This document shows positions 16,108 to 32,248 of a stretch of 64,000 bases of DNA, piece by piece. Position numbers and translations under genes: made by a program. How positions within the stretch are numbered: the stretch's first letter is position 1; every line of letters begins with the position of its first letter. The DNA comes from Thiomicrospira aerophila AL3 (GTDB lineage Bacteria; Pseudomonadota; Gammaproteobacteria; Thiomicrospirales; Thiomicrospiraceae). Below the pieces are notes generated by a model. The model made no database searches and was not told the DNA's origin. It was given only the letters and a program-made list of their open reading frames with translations. The stretch spans positions 62,001 through 126,000 of the forward strand of contig NZ_CP007030.1 in the NCBI RefSeq assembly GCF_000227665.2, in the 5' to 3' direction.

Positions 16108-18285
16108 TTAGTGGGAATCGACCCTAAAGGCCTTTTCAATAAGTGGAATACGGCGTAAGTGACGTAGCAAATCTTCTAGATGTTCGCGGTTGCGCACGCT
16201 AAGTACAAAATGCATCACGCTATAGGTTTCATCTTTGTCTTCTGAACGCACTCGCTGAATATCGGTTTTCGTATTGGCAATTTCAGAGGCGACCATCGCT
16301 AGGGTGCCGCGCTGATTTTTCGCTTCAATTTGGACATCAACTGAAAAGAGCTGTTCTGAATCGGCAGACCATTCGACATCGAGCCATTTGTCGGGCTGAT
16401 TTTGATAATGGCGCACGTTTTTGCACTCTTGACGATGGATTACTAAGCCCTTACCGGATGACATAAAACCAATAATTTCATCGCCGGGTATCGGGTGGCA
16501 GCATTGGGCATAGTTGACCACCAGCCCTTCGGTGCCTGAAATGGCTAGAGGTTGATGTGCGCCTGCGGATGCTTGAGCCGTTTGCTTGGTTTCACTTTCT
16601 TGAGTAGCATCAGCATCGGTTTTGGGTGGCAGGGTGTCTGCAATTTGTTTAGCCACTAAACCGGCCATGCGGCGGCCTAGGCCAATGTCATTAAGCAGTT
16701 GTGACCAGTTCTCTAAATGCAGTTGTGCAATCAAGGTAATCAAATGCTGCTCAGTTAGCTGATTGTAGCTTAGGCCATGTATCAGTAATGCTTTAGTGAG
16801 GAGTTTTTGGCCCAGCTCTTCAGCCGATTGGTCATGCTGATTTTTAAGGAAGGAGCGAATCTGTGCGCGGGCTTTGGCGGTGGTTACAAAGTTTAACCAG
16901 TTTGGATTAGGCTGGGTTTCTTTGGACTTGATAATTTCAACGGTTTGACCACTTTCAAGTGTGGTGCGTAACGGCATCAATTGGCGATCAATGCGACAGC
17001 CGACGCAAGCATGGCCAAGATTGGTGTGAACGGCATAGGCAAAATCAACCGCTGTTGCGTTACGCGGCAAGGTCACAATATCCCCCTGTGGGGTAAACAC
17101 ATAGGTCACGTCGGGGAATAAATCAATCTTTACATTTTCTAGGAAGTCTAGGGAGTTGCCTGCGCTTTGTTGAATTTCAAGGAGGTTACGGACCCATTCC
17201 TGCGCGCGCTCATCAATGGCATGGGTTTGCGCAGCACCTTCACCGCTGAGTTTATAGTGCCAGTGGGCCGCAATACCATGCTCGGAAACTTCGTGCATGG
17301 CGTCGGTGCGAATTTGCACTTCAATGTGCACGCCAAAAGGACCGAATAATAAGGTGTGCAGCGATTGATAGCCATTGGCTTTGGGAATCGCAATATAGTC
17401 TTTAAATTTGCCTGGCAAGGGTTTGTAGAGTGAGTGGACTAGGCCAAGAGCGCGGTAACAGTCATCGACATGGGGCACAATAATTCTGAAAGCAAAGATG
17501 TCTAATACTTCAACAAAGCTTAGGCGTTTAGCCCGCATTTTTTTATACAGGCTAAATAAGTGCTTTTCACGGCCTAGCACTTTGGCATCATAGCCCTCTT
17601 GTTTAAGGCGAGCCGTTAGCGCATCACTGATTTGGTCAACCACTTCTTTACGATTACCACGGGCTTTTTTGATGGCTTTCTCAAGCGCAGCATAACGTTT
17701 GGGGTACATGGCTTTAAAGCCGAGGTCTTCAAGTTCAATACGAAAAGAGTTGATGCCTAGACGGGCGGCAATTGGCGCATAAATGTCGAGTGTTTCGCGC
17801 GCAATGCGTCGCTGTTTGTCCGGTCGCATGACGCCAAGCGTGCGCATATTGTGCAGGCGATCGGCTAGTTTGATGAGTATGACCCGAATGTCTCGCGACA
17901 TCGCCAACATCATTTTGCGAAAACTTTCGGCCTGGGCTTCCTGCGGATTATCAAAAGCGAGTTTGCCTAACTTGGTGACCCCGTCAATAATGTCTGCTAC
18001 TTTTTCGCCAAAGCGATCGATGATGTCTTGTTTGGTGTAGGGAGTGTCTTCAATAACATCGTGAAGGATGGCCGCAATTAAGCTTTCGTGGTCGAGTTGA
18101 ATTTCAGCTAGAATTTCGGCTACAGCCACTGGGTGCCAAATATAGGCGCCCCCGGCTTTACGCGTTTGGCCGGCGTGCGCCAAATCGCCAAACTCAAACG
18201 CCGCGATGATTTGTTGAACCTGTGCGGGTTTGAGGTAGGCTTCGGCTTTACTGATGAGTCCGTCGAGCGAGCGAGGTGTCGCCAT
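16108..18285 (-). CDS. spoT: Bifunctional (p)ppGpp synthetase/hydrolase SpoT
   Basis: A 725-residue stringent-response enzyme. The N-terminal HD hydrolase is intact (HDVIEDT near residues 74-80, RLHNMRT near 142). The synthetase domain is at ~200-350 (REKHLFSLYKKM), followed by TGS at ~385-450 (VFTPQGDIVTLPRNATAVDFAYAVHT region), a helical linker and a C-terminal ACT/RRM domain (~650-725). Intact HD motifs support hydrolase activity; whether the synthetase is weak, as in E. coli SpoT, cannot be read off. The gene is directly below rpoZ (12 bases), the classical arrangement. Identification is secure. Confidence 0.97.
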   Translation of the reverse strand: MATPRSLDGLISKAEAYLKPAQVQQIIAAFEFGDLAHAGQTRKAGGAYIWHPVAVAEILAEIQLDHESLIAAILHDVIEDTPYTKQDIIDRFGEKVADIIDGVTKLGKLAFDNPQEAQAESFRKMMLAMSRDIRVILIKLADRLHNMRTLGVMRPDKQRRIARETLDIYAPIAARLGINSFRIELEDLGFKAMYPKRYAALEKAIKKARGNRKEVVDQISDALTARLKQEGYDAKVLGREKHLFSLYKKMRAKRLSFVEVLDIFAFRIIVPHVDDCYRALGLVHSLYKPLPGKFKDYIAIPKANGYQSLHTLLFGPFGVHIEVQIRTDAMHEVSEHGIAAHWHYKLSGEGAAQTHAIDERAQEWVRNLLEIQQSAGNSLDFLENVKIDLFPDVTYVFTPQGDIVTLPRNATAVDFAYAVHTNLGHACVGCRIDRQLMPLRTTLESGQTVEIIKSKETQPNPNWLNFVTTAKARAQIRSFLKNQHDQSAEELGQKLLTKALLIHGLSYNQLTEQHLITLIAQLHLENWSQLLNDIGLGRRMAGLVAKQIADTLPPKTDADATQESETKQTAQASAGAHQPLAISGTEGLVVNYAQCCHPIPGDEIIGFMSSGKGLVIHRQECKNVRHYQNQPDKWLDVEWSADSEQLFSVDVQIEAKNQRGTLAMVASEIANTKTDIQRVRSEDKDETYSVMHFVLSVRNREHLEDLLRHLRRIPLIEKAFRVDSH

Positions 18286-18297
18286 AGCAGCCTTCGA

Positions 18298-18522
18298 TTA
18301 GCTAAAGTAAGGCGGGGTGTCTGGGTCAGCTAGGATAACCGATGGCTCAACGAGGTTTTCAGCCAATTCACGCAAAGCGACAACGGTAGGCTTGTCATTT
18401 TCCCAGGCCACACAGGCATCGGCACCATTGCCTAATTGACGGGCGCGCTTGGCACTTACTAATACGAGTTCAAAGCGGTTTTCAACATTTTGTAAGCAGT
18501 CTTCGACGGTTACGCGAGCCAT
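18298..18522 (-). CDS. rpoZ: RNA polymerase omega subunit
   Basis: A 74-residue protein with the omega signature [10 protein letters not shown]...[16 protein letters not shown], which binds the beta' C-terminus and helps polymerase assembly and ppGpp response. It heads the rpoZ-spoT-ridA-recG-ubiC operon. A ribosome binding site (AAAGGATGCTGCC) precedes the ATG at 18522. In enterobacteria gmk lies just upstream, whereas here gmk is about 33 kb away, in the Kdo8N operon. Slightly shorter than E. coli omega (91), which is common in this group. Confidence 0.95.
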   Translation of the reverse strand: MARVTVEDCLQNVENRFELVLVSAKRARQLGNGADACVAWENDKPTVVALRELAENLVEPSVILADPDTPPYFS

Positions 18523-18620
18523 GGCAGCATCCTTTGTAAGAAATTAGAAAAAACATAACACATTATTATAAGGTATATTAGTGTCAGATTGTATTTTAAG
18601 CTAAGTATCCGGGAGGAATA

Positions 18621-19445
18621 ATGAATTTCGAGCTAATAATGTATGACTATGTGGTGCCTTTCAGCATCAAGATTATTGTCGCGTTGATTGCGTTTTATGT
18701 GGGCCATAAACTGATTAATTACGCTATGCAGCTGCTGCAAAAGGCGCTGGCGACGTTTAAAGTAGAGCTAATATTGCAGGAGTTTGTGAAGTCGATTGCG
18801 CGAGTGCTCTTGTACGTTTTGCTCGCACTGGCTGTTTTAGGCTATCTTGGTTTTGATACCACGTCAGTCATTGCTTTATTAGCGGCCGCAGGCCTGGCGG
18901 TGGGCTTGGCACTCAAAGACTCGTTGAATAATTTTGCATCTGGTGTGATGTTAATTTTAACCCAGCCTTTTAAAGTCGGTGACTTTGTTGAAGTGGCCGG
19001 TCAAATGGGGGTGGCAGAAAAAATTACCCTGCTTAATACCGTGATGCGCACCGGTGACAACCGTGAGATTACTGTGCCGAATGGTCAAATCTATCGTGAT
19101 AAGCTGGTTAATTATTCTGCACGCAGCACCCGTCGTATTGATTTGATTTTTGGCATTAGCTATGACAGCGATTTGCGTAAAGCGAAGCAAATTTTGTTAG
19201 ATTTAATTGCTGCCGAGCCACGTGCGCACACCGACCCTGAGCCACTGGTCGTTGTGTCGGAGTTGGCCGATAGTAGCGTTAACTTTACCGTGCGTATTTG
19301 GGCGGACACCGCGGATTATTGGCCGGTACGTTTTGATTTTATTGAAAAAGTGAAATTAACCTTTGATGAGCAGGGTATTGTGATTCCTTATCCACAAATG
19401 GATGTACATATTCAAACCACGGCTGCGACAGAGGGCGTCAAATGA
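18621..19445 (+). CDS. MscS-type small-conductance mechanosensitive channel
   Basis: A 274-residue inner-membrane channel with an N-terminal helix, a second helix and the pore-lining TM3 (ALLAAAGLAVGLALKDSLNNFASG, ~90-113), then the cytoplasmic beta and alpha/beta domains, as in E. coli MscS (286). Opens under membrane tension to release osmolytes. The start follows GGGAGGAATA, an excellent ribosome binding site. Its TGA stop overlaps the next gene's ATG, so it is co-translated with a gamma-carbonic anhydrase. A CAGGCCTG site at 18889 falls exactly in TM3 (Ala-Gly-Leu). Confidence 0.93.
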   Translation: MNFELIMYDYVVPFSIKIIVALIAFYVGHKLINYAMQLLQKALATFKVELILQEFVKSIARVLLYVLLALAVLGYLGFDTTSVIALLAAAGLAVGLALKDSLNNFASGVMLILTQPFKVGDFVEVAGQMGVAEKITLLNTVMRTGDNREITVPNGQIYRDKLVNYSARSTRRIDLIFGISYDSDLRKAKQILLDLIAAEPRAHTDPEPLVVVSELADSSVNFTVRIWADTADYWPVRFDFIEKVKLTFDEQGIVIPYPQMDVHIQTTAATEGVK

Positions 19446-19958
19446 CGCTGCGCAGTTATAAGGGCATGCTGCCTGAGTTGGCGGCATCCGCATGGGTCGA
19501 TCCGTCGGCTCAGGTGATTGGTTCATGTCAGTTGGCGGAGGATGTGAGTATTTGGCCCTGTGCGGTACTGCGTGGTGATGTCAGTGCCATTGAGGTTGGT
19601 GCGAGGTCAAATATTCAGGATGGTGCGGTCGTGCATGCGACCCATGCGTCCGAACGTACCCGCGGCTCCATGACGCGTGTTGGTTGTGATGTGACGGTGG
19701 GGCATAATGTGGTGTTGCACGGCTGTATTCTAGAGGACGAGTGTCTGATTGGCATGGGCGCCATTGTTTTAGATAATGCGGTCGTGCAAAAACATGTGTT
19801 GGTTGGCGCGAACAGTTTAGTGCCAGCAGGCAAGGTGTTGAAAAGCGGTTATTTATATTTAGGTTCACCGGTAAAGCAGATGCGTCCGCTTACCGATGAA
19901 GAAAAAGCCTTTTTTAAATACTCCGCAGCGCATTACGTTAAGTTGAAGAACGAGTTTG

Positions 19959-19981
<23 letters not shown>
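19442..19981 (+). CDS. Gamma-carbonic anhydrase family protein (YrdA-like)
   Basis: A 179-residue left-handed beta-helix protein with hexapeptide repeats (for example ISIW-type turns and LVGANSLVPAG). The candidate zinc His residues are in VVHATH and VGHNVVLHG. Many YrdA-like members keep the metal ligands but have uncertain carbonic anhydrase activity. Start overlaps mscS by four bases. The 3' end overlaps the convergent aroE by 23 bases. In an autotroph a role in carbon handling is tempting, but the gene neighbourhood does not support it directly. Confidence 0.88.
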
Positions 19982-22187
<2,206 letters not shown>

Positions 22188-23543
22188 ATGACAGATAAAG
22201 TAGTAGAAAAAGTCGCGGTTCAGACTGAAGAAAGTCGTTCACAAAGCCGTCGTGCTTTCTTAAAAGGGGGCGCTGCTGTTGCAGGGGGTGTTTTATTTAC
22301 TCAAGCAGCTAGCGCTCGTGAAATCCAATTTGACCCAAAGCGTGCAGTTGCACCTTACGCGGGTCGTGAAGAAATTACCACGGTATTGCAAGACCAAAGC
22401 GCGCGTAAAGCGTTGGGCTGGGGTGTTCGTCAATATCCATATGGTATGCCTTCACCTTTCGAGAAAGAAGTACAACGTCGTACCCTTGAGTGGTTGACGC
22501 CTGACTCAATGGCTTCTATCACCATGACACCGTTGCAAAGCTTGCACGGTATGATTACGCCGAACGGTCTTCACTTTGAGCGTTACCATGGTGGCGGTAT
22601 CAACATCAACCCAGATGAGCATCGTTTAGTTATCCATGGTTTAGTTGAGCGTCCATTGATTTTCACTATGGATGATCTAAAGCGTTTCCCAGCAGAATCA
22701 CGCGTTCTTTTCGCTGAATGTCCGGCTAATGGCGCGATGGAGTGGAAAGGTGTTCAGTTGAACTCTGTACAGTGGACCCACGGTATGATGTCTTGCGTTG
22801 AGTGGACAGGTGTTCGTTTGTCTACGCTATTAAAAGAAGCGGGTATCCGTCCTGAAGGCACCTGGTTAATCCCAGAAGGTGCTGATGCTTCTGGTATGGC
22901 GCGTTCAATTCCTGTTGAGCTAGGTATGGATGATTGTATGATTGCTTACGCGCAGAACGGCGAAGCACTCCGTCCAGAAAACGGCTATCCAATCCGTTTA
23001 GTCGTACCTGGTTGTGAAGCGAACATGTGGGTTAAACACATTCGTCGTATTCAGGTTACTGACAAGCCACTTCAACACCGTGAAGAAACCTCTAAGTATA
23101 CTGAGTTAATGCCTGACGGTACTGTTCAGAACATGTCTTTCTACATGGAAGCTAACTCGGTAATTACTTACCCATCTCCAGACTTCAAAATGCAAGGCCC
23201 AGGCCGCTATGTAGCTAAGGGTATTGCTTGGTCAGGTCGTGGTAAAGTTGATCACGTTGACATCACGTTCGACGGTGGTCGTAACTGGACTGAAGCGAAA
23301 TTAACGTCAGCGGTATTGCCAAAAGCTTGGACTCGTTTTGAGCTTGAATTTGACTGGGACGGTAGCGAGTTACTCATGATGAGCCGTACAACGGATGAAA
23401 CAGGTTATGTACAGCCAAACATGCCGCAAATGCGTGAAATTGAAGGTACTAACAACGTTTACCACCGTACTGCGATGGTTACTTGGAAAATCCACGCCCA
23501 CAACAGCGAATTTGGAGGCATGATTGAAAATGTTCAATTCTAA
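22188..23543 (+). CDS. soxC: Sulfane dehydrogenase molybdenum subunit SoxC
   Basis: A 451-residue periplasmic molybdopterin enzyme of the sulfite-oxidase family. The Tat signal SRRAFLKGG (residues 20-28) is followed by a hydrophobic stretch and the AxA site QAASA. The molybdenum-ligating Cys is Cys178 in FAECPANG, and the C-terminal dimerisation domain is present (GIAWSGRGKVDHVDITFDGGRNW). SoxCD oxidises the protein-bound sulfane sulfur on SoxY, letting thiosulfate go fully to sulfate. It is followed directly by soxD with overlapping ends. AAGGAG lies 9 bases before the ATG. Codon use is strongly biased with no CAGGCCTG sites, consistent with high expression. Confidence 0.93.
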   Translation: MTDKVVEKVAVQTEESRSQSRRAFLKGGAAVAGGVLFTQAASAREIQFDPKRAVAPYAGREEITTVLQDQSARKALGWGVRQYPYGMPSPFEKEVQRRTLEWLTPDSMASITMTPLQSLHGMITPNGLHFERYHGGGININPDEHRLVIHGLVERPLIFTMDDLKRFPAESRVLFAECPANGAMEWKGVQLNSVQWTHGMMSCVEWTGVRLSTLLKEAGIRPEGTWLIPEGADASGMARSIPVELGMDDCMIAYAQNGEALRPENGYPIRLVVPGCEANMWVKHIRRIQVTDKPLQHREETSKYTELMPDGTVQNMSFYMEANSVITYPSPDFKMQGPGRYVAKGIAWSGRGKVDHVDITFDGGRNWTEAKLTSAVLPKAWTRFELEFDWDGSELLMMSRTTDETGYVQPNMPQMREIEGTNNVYHRTAMVTWKIHAHNSEFGGMIENVQF

Positions 23544-24639
23544 AAAGACCCTTGTTGCATCAGCGGTTTCTGGTGCGTTATTAATGTCTGGCATGGCATT
23601 TGCCATGTCTGACAAGCCAGCCGAAGGTGCTCAAGTTGGCGCTTTTGTTACACCCGATGCCAGTGCTAACCCTGAATTAACAGGCGTACGTGGTTTTCCA
23701 GAAAACTGGCGTGAAATTGTTGACGCAGCAGATGGTCGTTACCTAGATGCGCAAGTTGTGCGCGCAATTCTAGGTGACAACACGCGTCAGCGTTTGGTTG
23801 AAAAAATGGACCCAGCTAACCCCTACTCTTTTGAAGTCCATGATTCAATCGACGGCGGTCCACACGGCAACATGCAGTGTAAAATTCCTGAAGCATTCGT
23901 AGATGTTTGGGCGCGTGCAGAAGAAAACTACTACAACGATACAACATTTGTTGCTTATGGGTTTGGTACGCCAATCGCTGAAGAAGCCTTGTCTGTATGG
24001 AAAATTCATGTTGACGCAAGTGGTAATGGTTTACCTTCATTAGACGTGGGTATGACTGTTCAGCAGGGTGGCGATATGTACATCCAGTTCTGTGCAGTTT
24101 GTCACGGTGAATTTGGTGAAGGTGCACGTGGTTATCTTCCGCTTTCTGAGGGGGATCCATTACCATTGGTTACTTCAGACTTCAACGACCCAGCACCGAT
24201 TAAGACAGTAGGCAACTACTGGCCATACGCCACGACCTTGTTTGATTACAACCGTCGTGCTATGCCTTTCTGGACGCCTAACATGCCAGCCATTGGTGAC
24301 GCAGGTTACATGGGTATTACCGGTTATATCCTTCAAATGAACGATATTCCGTTAGATGATCAAGGCACGCGTATTCAGGATGATGATTTCTTTAACGCAG
24401 AAATGTTAATGCAGGCTAACAAGTATATGCCTAACGCAGGTAACTTCTTCTGTGATCACCGTCCAGTTATCGCGAACGACCGTTGTATGAGTGATTGCCC
24501 AGACTACATGGTGGGTGATGGTACAGGTGATATCACTAGCTACCGTACAGCAAACCGTCTGCCAGATGGTACGCCACAGTACAACGTTGAACAGCGTATT
24601 GGTGTTGACGCACCAGGCGTTGGTCATCACGGAATGTAA
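23530..24639 (+). CDS. soxD: Sulfane dehydrogenase cytochrome c subunit SoxD, single haem
   Basis: Periplasmic c-type cytochrome and electron-accepting partner of SoxC. The signal peptide (~residues 1-26, ending MAFA) is followed by a ~150-residue N-terminal part without a haem motif, then one CAVCH at 188-192 in a cytochrome c domain. Paracoccus SoxD has two haems, so this is a reduced form. The C-terminus adds a Cys cluster (Cys308, Cys319, Cys323). The start is either ATG 23530 (369 residues) or TTG 23524; GGAGG at 23514-23518 serves either. It overlaps the last 14 bases of soxC. A strong terminator follows. The rest of the sox set is not in this window. Confidence 0.9.
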   Translation: MFNSKKTLVASAVSGALLMSGMAFAMSDKPAEGAQVGAFVTPDASANPELTGVRGFPENWREIVDAADGRYLDAQVVRAILGDNTRQRLVEKMDPANPYSFEVHDSIDGGPHGNMQCKIPEAFVDVWARAEENYYNDTTFVAYGFGTPIAEEALSVWKIHVDASGNGLPSLDVGMTVQQGGDMYIQFCAVCHGEFGEGARGYLPLSEGDPLPLVTSDFNDPAPIKTVGNYWPYATTLFDYNRRAMPFWTPNMPAIGDAGYMGITGYILQMNDIPLDDQGTRIQDDDFFNAEMLMQANKYMPNAGNFFCDHRPVIANDRCMSDCPDYMVGDGTGDITSYRTANRLPDGTPQYNVEQRIGVDAPGVGHHGM

Positions 24640-24691
24640 GTACTACATTCTTACGTAATATCGTTATATTTTATAACACCTCTCTAGCAAG

Positions 24692-24722
24692 AAAGCCCGC
24701 CCCGAACAGCGGGCTTTTCTTT
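24692..24722 (+). terminator. Rho-independent terminator after soxCD
   Basis: AAAGCCCGC (24692-24700) pairs with GCGGGCTTT (24709-24717) across an 8-base loop, followed by a T-rich tail (TTTTCTTTTTC). It lies 53 bases after the soxD stop. Confidence 0.9.
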
Positions 24723-24805
24723 TTCAACAAGACGCCCAGCTCCTAGCAAATAGGCTTGCTAAATGTGCTAGAATGTCTGTATTTCATGGTTGGGAATGCC
24801 TGTCA

Positions 24806-25771
24806 ATGTCTGTTTATACCAAGGTTGCACCTGAGCAACTCGTTGAGTTTTTAGCAAAATATTCTGTCGGCAAGTTAGTAAGTTACCAGGGCATTAGTGC
24901 AGGAATAGAAAATACTAATTATTTTGTTGATACTGATCAATCTAGATTTGTGTTAACAATTTTTGAGCATCACCAGGCGGACGAGTTAAGTTATTTTCTC
25001 AATATTATGGCGTTTATGGCCGAACAAGGTATTCCAACTGCACACCCTCAGGCAGATTTAGCGGGAAATTATCTTAACCATCTCTGCGGCAAGCCTGCGG
25101 CACTAGTAGAGCGTCTGCCCGGTAATACCTTAACCCAGCCTAATTTGAAGCAATGTCAAGTGATGGCTAGTACCCTTGCAAGGTTTCACCAAGAAGGCAT
25201 GACCTTTCCCTTTTATCGAGCTAATGATCGTAGTCTTGATTGGGCGCAGCAAACCTTCGAGTTGATAAAAACTGCGATAACAGAGCAACAATTAGCATTA
25301 ATTAATGATGAGATTGCTTTTCAGCAGCAAATAGATTGGACTCCGATGCCTCAGAGTGTTATCCATGCTGATTTATTTACCGATAACGCCATGTTTGATG
25401 GTGAGAAGCTAACTGGTATTATTGATTTGTATTATGCTTGCCAAGGCGCTTGTTTGTATGATTTAGCAGTTATGGTAAATGACTGGTGTAGAAATTCGCA
25501 ACATGACCTGGAGCCCACAAAAGTAGAGGCCGTATTGACGGCCTATGACAAGGTGAGACCGCTAACAGACCAAGAACAGGCCTGCTGGCCAGCTGCATTG
25601 CGCTTAGCCGCTCTGAGGTTTTACCTTTCGCGTTTAAAAGATGCCATAATGCCAAGGGAAGGCGAGATAACCATGATTAAAGATCCTAAGGTGTTCGAAA
25701 CCTTATTGATTGCGCATCGCAAGAAAGCAAAAAGATTGCCCCTAAACGGAGATTTAAAACCATGTCACTAA
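24806..25771 (+). CDS. thrB: Homoserine kinase, aminoglycoside-phosphotransferase-like type
   Basis: A 321-residue APH-fold kinase that phosphorylates homoserine in threonine synthesis, as in pseudomonads, and unrelated in fold to the GHMP-type E. coli ThrB. It shows the ATP-binding [18 protein letters not shown] segment at the N-terminus, catalytic [12 protein letters not shown] (HxDxxxxN) near residues 190-201 and the metal-binding IIDLYYA. I start at ATG 24806, which gives the family N-terminus [12 protein letters not shown]. An in-frame ATG at 24773 would add 11 residues. The 3' end overlaps the next gene by 10 bases. A CAGGCCTG site lies at 25577. Confidence 0.93.
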   Translation: MSVYTKVAPEQLVEFLAKYSVGKLVSYQGISAGIENTNYFVDTDQSRFVLTIFEHHQADELSYFLNIMAFMAEQGIPTAHPQADLAGNYLNHLCGKPAALVERLPGNTLTQPNLKQCQVMASTLARFHQEGMTFPFYRANDRSLDWAQQTFELIKTAITEQQLALINDEIAFQQQIDWTPMPQSVIHADLFTDNAMFDGEKLTGIIDLYYACQGACLYDLAVMVNDWCRNSQHDLEPTKVEAVLTAYDKVRPLTDQEQACWPAALRLAALRFYLSRLKDAIMPREGEITMIKDPKVFETLLIAHRKKAKRLPLNGDLKPCH

Positions 25772-26661
25772 GCTTGCCACTTGTTCTGATTGTGGATGAT
25801 ATGAAGTCGAATCGACAAATTTTAGCCAGTGCATTGGATGAAGATTATGAAGTTGTTACGGCCGAGTCTGGAGCTGAGTGCGTAGAATACTGTCAGAAGA
25901 CCCTGCCCGATTTAGTATTGTTAGATATTGTGATGAAGGACATGGATGGTTATGAGGTTTGTAAGGAATTAAAATCAAATAGCAAAACTCAGGCAATACC
26001 GATTATTTTTGTTACGGCACTAACAGAGCCAGACCAAGAAGAAAAAGGGCTGAATCTTGGTGCAGTCGACTATATCACCAAGCCTTTTCACTTGCCTATT
26101 ATAAAGGCTCGTGTTCGTAATCATATGATGTTAAAAAAGAAAACGGACATGCTAGAAGCCCTATCAAATATTGATGGTCTTACGCATGTTGCTAATCGCC
26201 GTAAAATGACTGAGGTTTTTAATGCTGAGAAAAATCGTTGTAAACGAAGCAATTTACCTTTGTCTGTAATTATGTTGGACATCGATTATTTCAAAATGTT
26301 TAATGATCATTATGGTCATGGTTTAGGTGATCAATGTTTGGAAAAAGTCGCAGCGGCTATTTCTGATACGATCAAACGCCCTGCCGACTTAGTCGCTCGT
26401 TATGGTGGTGAGGAGTTTGCAGTTATTCTTCCAGAAACAGCGCTTGATGGTGCGAAGAAAGTGGCTGAAAAAATTCAACGTGCCATTTTAGACCTAAAGA
26501 TCTCTCATGCGCCCTCTCCTGTCGGCCCCCATGTCACAGCCAGCTTAGGTGTTGCATCCAGTGAGTTAGGCGAAGGTGAGTATGAATTTATTCTAAAGCG
26601 AGCAGACTTTGCGTTATATGAGGCTAAAAAATCAGGGCGCAACCGCGTATGTGTTACCTAA
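25762..26661 (+). CDS. Response regulator with GGDEF diguanylate cyclase output
   Basis: A 299-residue cytoplasmic regulator. The N-terminal receiver domain has the acidic pair Asp12/Asp13, phosphoacceptor Asp55 (LLDIVMKD) and Lys107. The C-terminal GGDEF domain has an active GGEEF at 215-219, so it should make c-di-GMP on phosphorylation. RPAD at 206-209 sits exactly five residues upstream of the active motif, the canonical I-site, so product inhibition is expected. No cognate kinase is adjacent. It overlaps thrB by 10 bases, which implies co-transcription without an obvious functional link. The domain call is secure; the stimulus is unknown. Confidence 0.95.
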   Translation: MSLSLPLVLIVDDMKSNRQILASALDEDYEVVTAESGAECVEYCQKTLPDLVLLDIVMKDMDGYEVCKELKSNSKTQAIPIIFVTALTEPDQEEKGLNLGAVDYITKPFHLPIIKARVRNHMMLKKKTDMLEALSNIDGLTHVANRRKMTEVFNAEKNRCKRSNLPLSVIMLDIDYFKMFNDHYGHGLGDQCLEKVAAAISDTIKRPADLVARYGGEEFAVILPETALDGAKKVAEKIQRAILDLKISHAPSPVGPHVTASLGVASSELGEGEYEFILKRADFALYEAKKSGRNRVCVT

Positions 26662-30591
<3,930 letters not shown>

Positions 30592-30595
<4 letters not shown>

Positions 30596-31272
30596 AGTGG
30601 TTGAATCCGCTCGGCTGGTAGGCCGGCGGCGATGCAATCCGCCTTTACTGTTTTAATCATTTCCCATGCACCACAGACATAGACTTGGGCGTTGTTCAAG
30701 TCTGGATGGTCTGCTAATGCAACCTGATGTACCAGCCCCAGTTTTCCTTGCCAATTGACAGTTTTGGCTTGTTCGTCATTAGACAGCACGGGCACAAAAT
30801 GGACACGTTCATGCAGGCCTGCGGGCCACCATTGCGGATCACGTAAATAGAAATCTTCTACATAGCTGGCGCCCCAATATAGCCAAGTTGGTTGGGTTAA
30901 TCCTTGCGCGAGGCGTGCTTCAATCATCGCTTTAATCGGCGCGAGTCCCGTACCACCAGCAATATAAATATTGAGTGGCTGTTCGGGCATCAGTTTCATT
31001 TGGTTATGCGGCCCATCAATCCATAGATGATCACCTACCTGTTGTTGGGCCAATTCCTGCAGCCAATCATCGTTGTTAAGACGAATGTGCATTTCTATTA
31101 GGCCATCTTCACGTGGTGCATTGGCAATTGAAAAAGGCTTCACGCTATCTGGATGGACCCCCATCATCAAATAATCCCCAGGTGCGTAATTAAATTCGCC
31201 TTCGGTTTTGACCCACAACAACAGGGTGTGATCAACCACAAGTTCGCGTTGCATAATTTGGACTGAAATCAT
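30592..31272 (-). CDS. FNR-like NAD(P)H-flavin reductase
   Basis: A 226-residue soluble protein of the ferredoxin-NADP reductase superfamily, similar in size and layout to Fre. The N-terminal flavin-binding barrel has KPFSIANAP (RPYSxAN-like, near 45-53). The C-terminal nucleotide-binding half has [15 protein letters not shown] near 104-118 and VYCGAWEMI-like VYVCGAWEM near 197. It lacks a 2Fe-2S domain, so it reduces free flavin or acts with a separate partner. It lies 24 bases below xthA, possibly in the same unit. The physiological acceptor cannot be told. Confidence 0.85.
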
Positions 31273-31296
31273 GATATTTTCCTTCGAAGCGGTGGT

Positions 31297-32124
31297 TTAA
31301 TTAAGGTCAAAATCCGACCAAACTGGCGCATGGTCAGAGGGTTTTTCAAGGCTGCGAATGCTATAGCCAATATCGCTGGCGACCACTTTGGCGGCTAAGG
31401 GTGCGGTGGCTAATAGCGTGTCAATGCGCAGCCCACGTTTAGGTGAATCTTCAAAGCCTTTGGAGCGGTAGTCAAACCAGCTAAACTTGTCGTTTGAATC
31501 AGGGTGGCAGCAACGATAAGTATCTTGCAAGCCCCAGTTTAGTAGGTTTTGCCATAATTCGCGTTCTTCTGGTAAAAAACTAGTTTTGCCGGTTTTTAGC
31601 CAGCGCAAACGATTAGCTTCGCCGATGCCAATGTCTATGTCTTGCGGTGAAATATTAAAATCGCCCATCACAATCAGGTTTTGCTCGGGTGAGCAATCGG
31701 TGTTTAAGTACGCCATTAAATCAGCATAGAAAGCCAGTTTGGCGGGAAACTTAATCGGATGTTCGCGGTTTTCACCCTGTGGAAAATAGCCGTTAATGAC
31801 GCGCAGGTTGTCACCTGCTGGCGTGGTAAAGTCGCCAATAATCATCCGTTTTTGGGCGCTGTCATCATCGGTTAGCCAGCCTTTTTGTAGCTTGGTCAGG
31901 GTGAGGTGCGGTTTATATAGCATCGCGACACCATAGTGGGTTTTTTGGCCACAAAATTCGGCACGGTAGCCTAGAGCTTCAATGGCCTCGAGTGGAAATT
32001 CATGGTCTTGCACTTTGGTTTCTTGCAGACCAATTATATCTGGCGCTTGTTCTGCAACTAGCGCTTCGAGTTGATGTTGGCGCATCCGCACACTGTTGAC
32101 ATTAAATGAGACGACTTTGAGCAT
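31297..32124 (-). CDS. xthA: Exodeoxyribonuclease III
   Basis: A 275-residue base-excision-repair enzyme (AP endonuclease and 3'-5' exonuclease). Conserved residues are visible: FNVNSVRMR at the N-terminus, LQETKVQD with the metal-binding Glu near 36, NGYFPQGENREHP, MGDFNISPQDIDIG near 152-165, and the C-terminal SDHAPVWSDF with the catalytic His near 267. Length matches E. coli Xth (268). It is divergent from purU with a 124-base shared upstream region. Identification is secure. Confidence 0.95.
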   Translation of the reverse strand: MLKVVSFNVNSVRMRQHQLEALVAEQAPDIIGLQETKVQDHEFPLEAIEALGYRAEFCGQKTHYGVAMLYKPHLTLTKLQKGWLTDDDSAQKRMIIGDFTTPAGDNLRVINGYFPQGENREHPIKFPAKLAFYADLMAYLNTDCSPEQNLIVMGDFNISPQDIDIGIGEANRLRWLKTGKTSFLPEERELWQNLLNWGLQDTYRCCHPDSNDKFSWFDYRSKGFEDSPKRGLRIDTLLATAPLAAKVVASDIGYSIRSLEKPSDHAPVWSDFDLN

Positions 32125-32248
32125 AAGAATAGGGTTTTATTGTTAAATTAAACTAATTTGTGAGTATAACATAGAAGAAAAGCGCGAAATGAGTAGCCAT
32201 TTGCTATCATGTGCTGATTTTACAGCATGATGTTTTAGGAGTAGTGGT

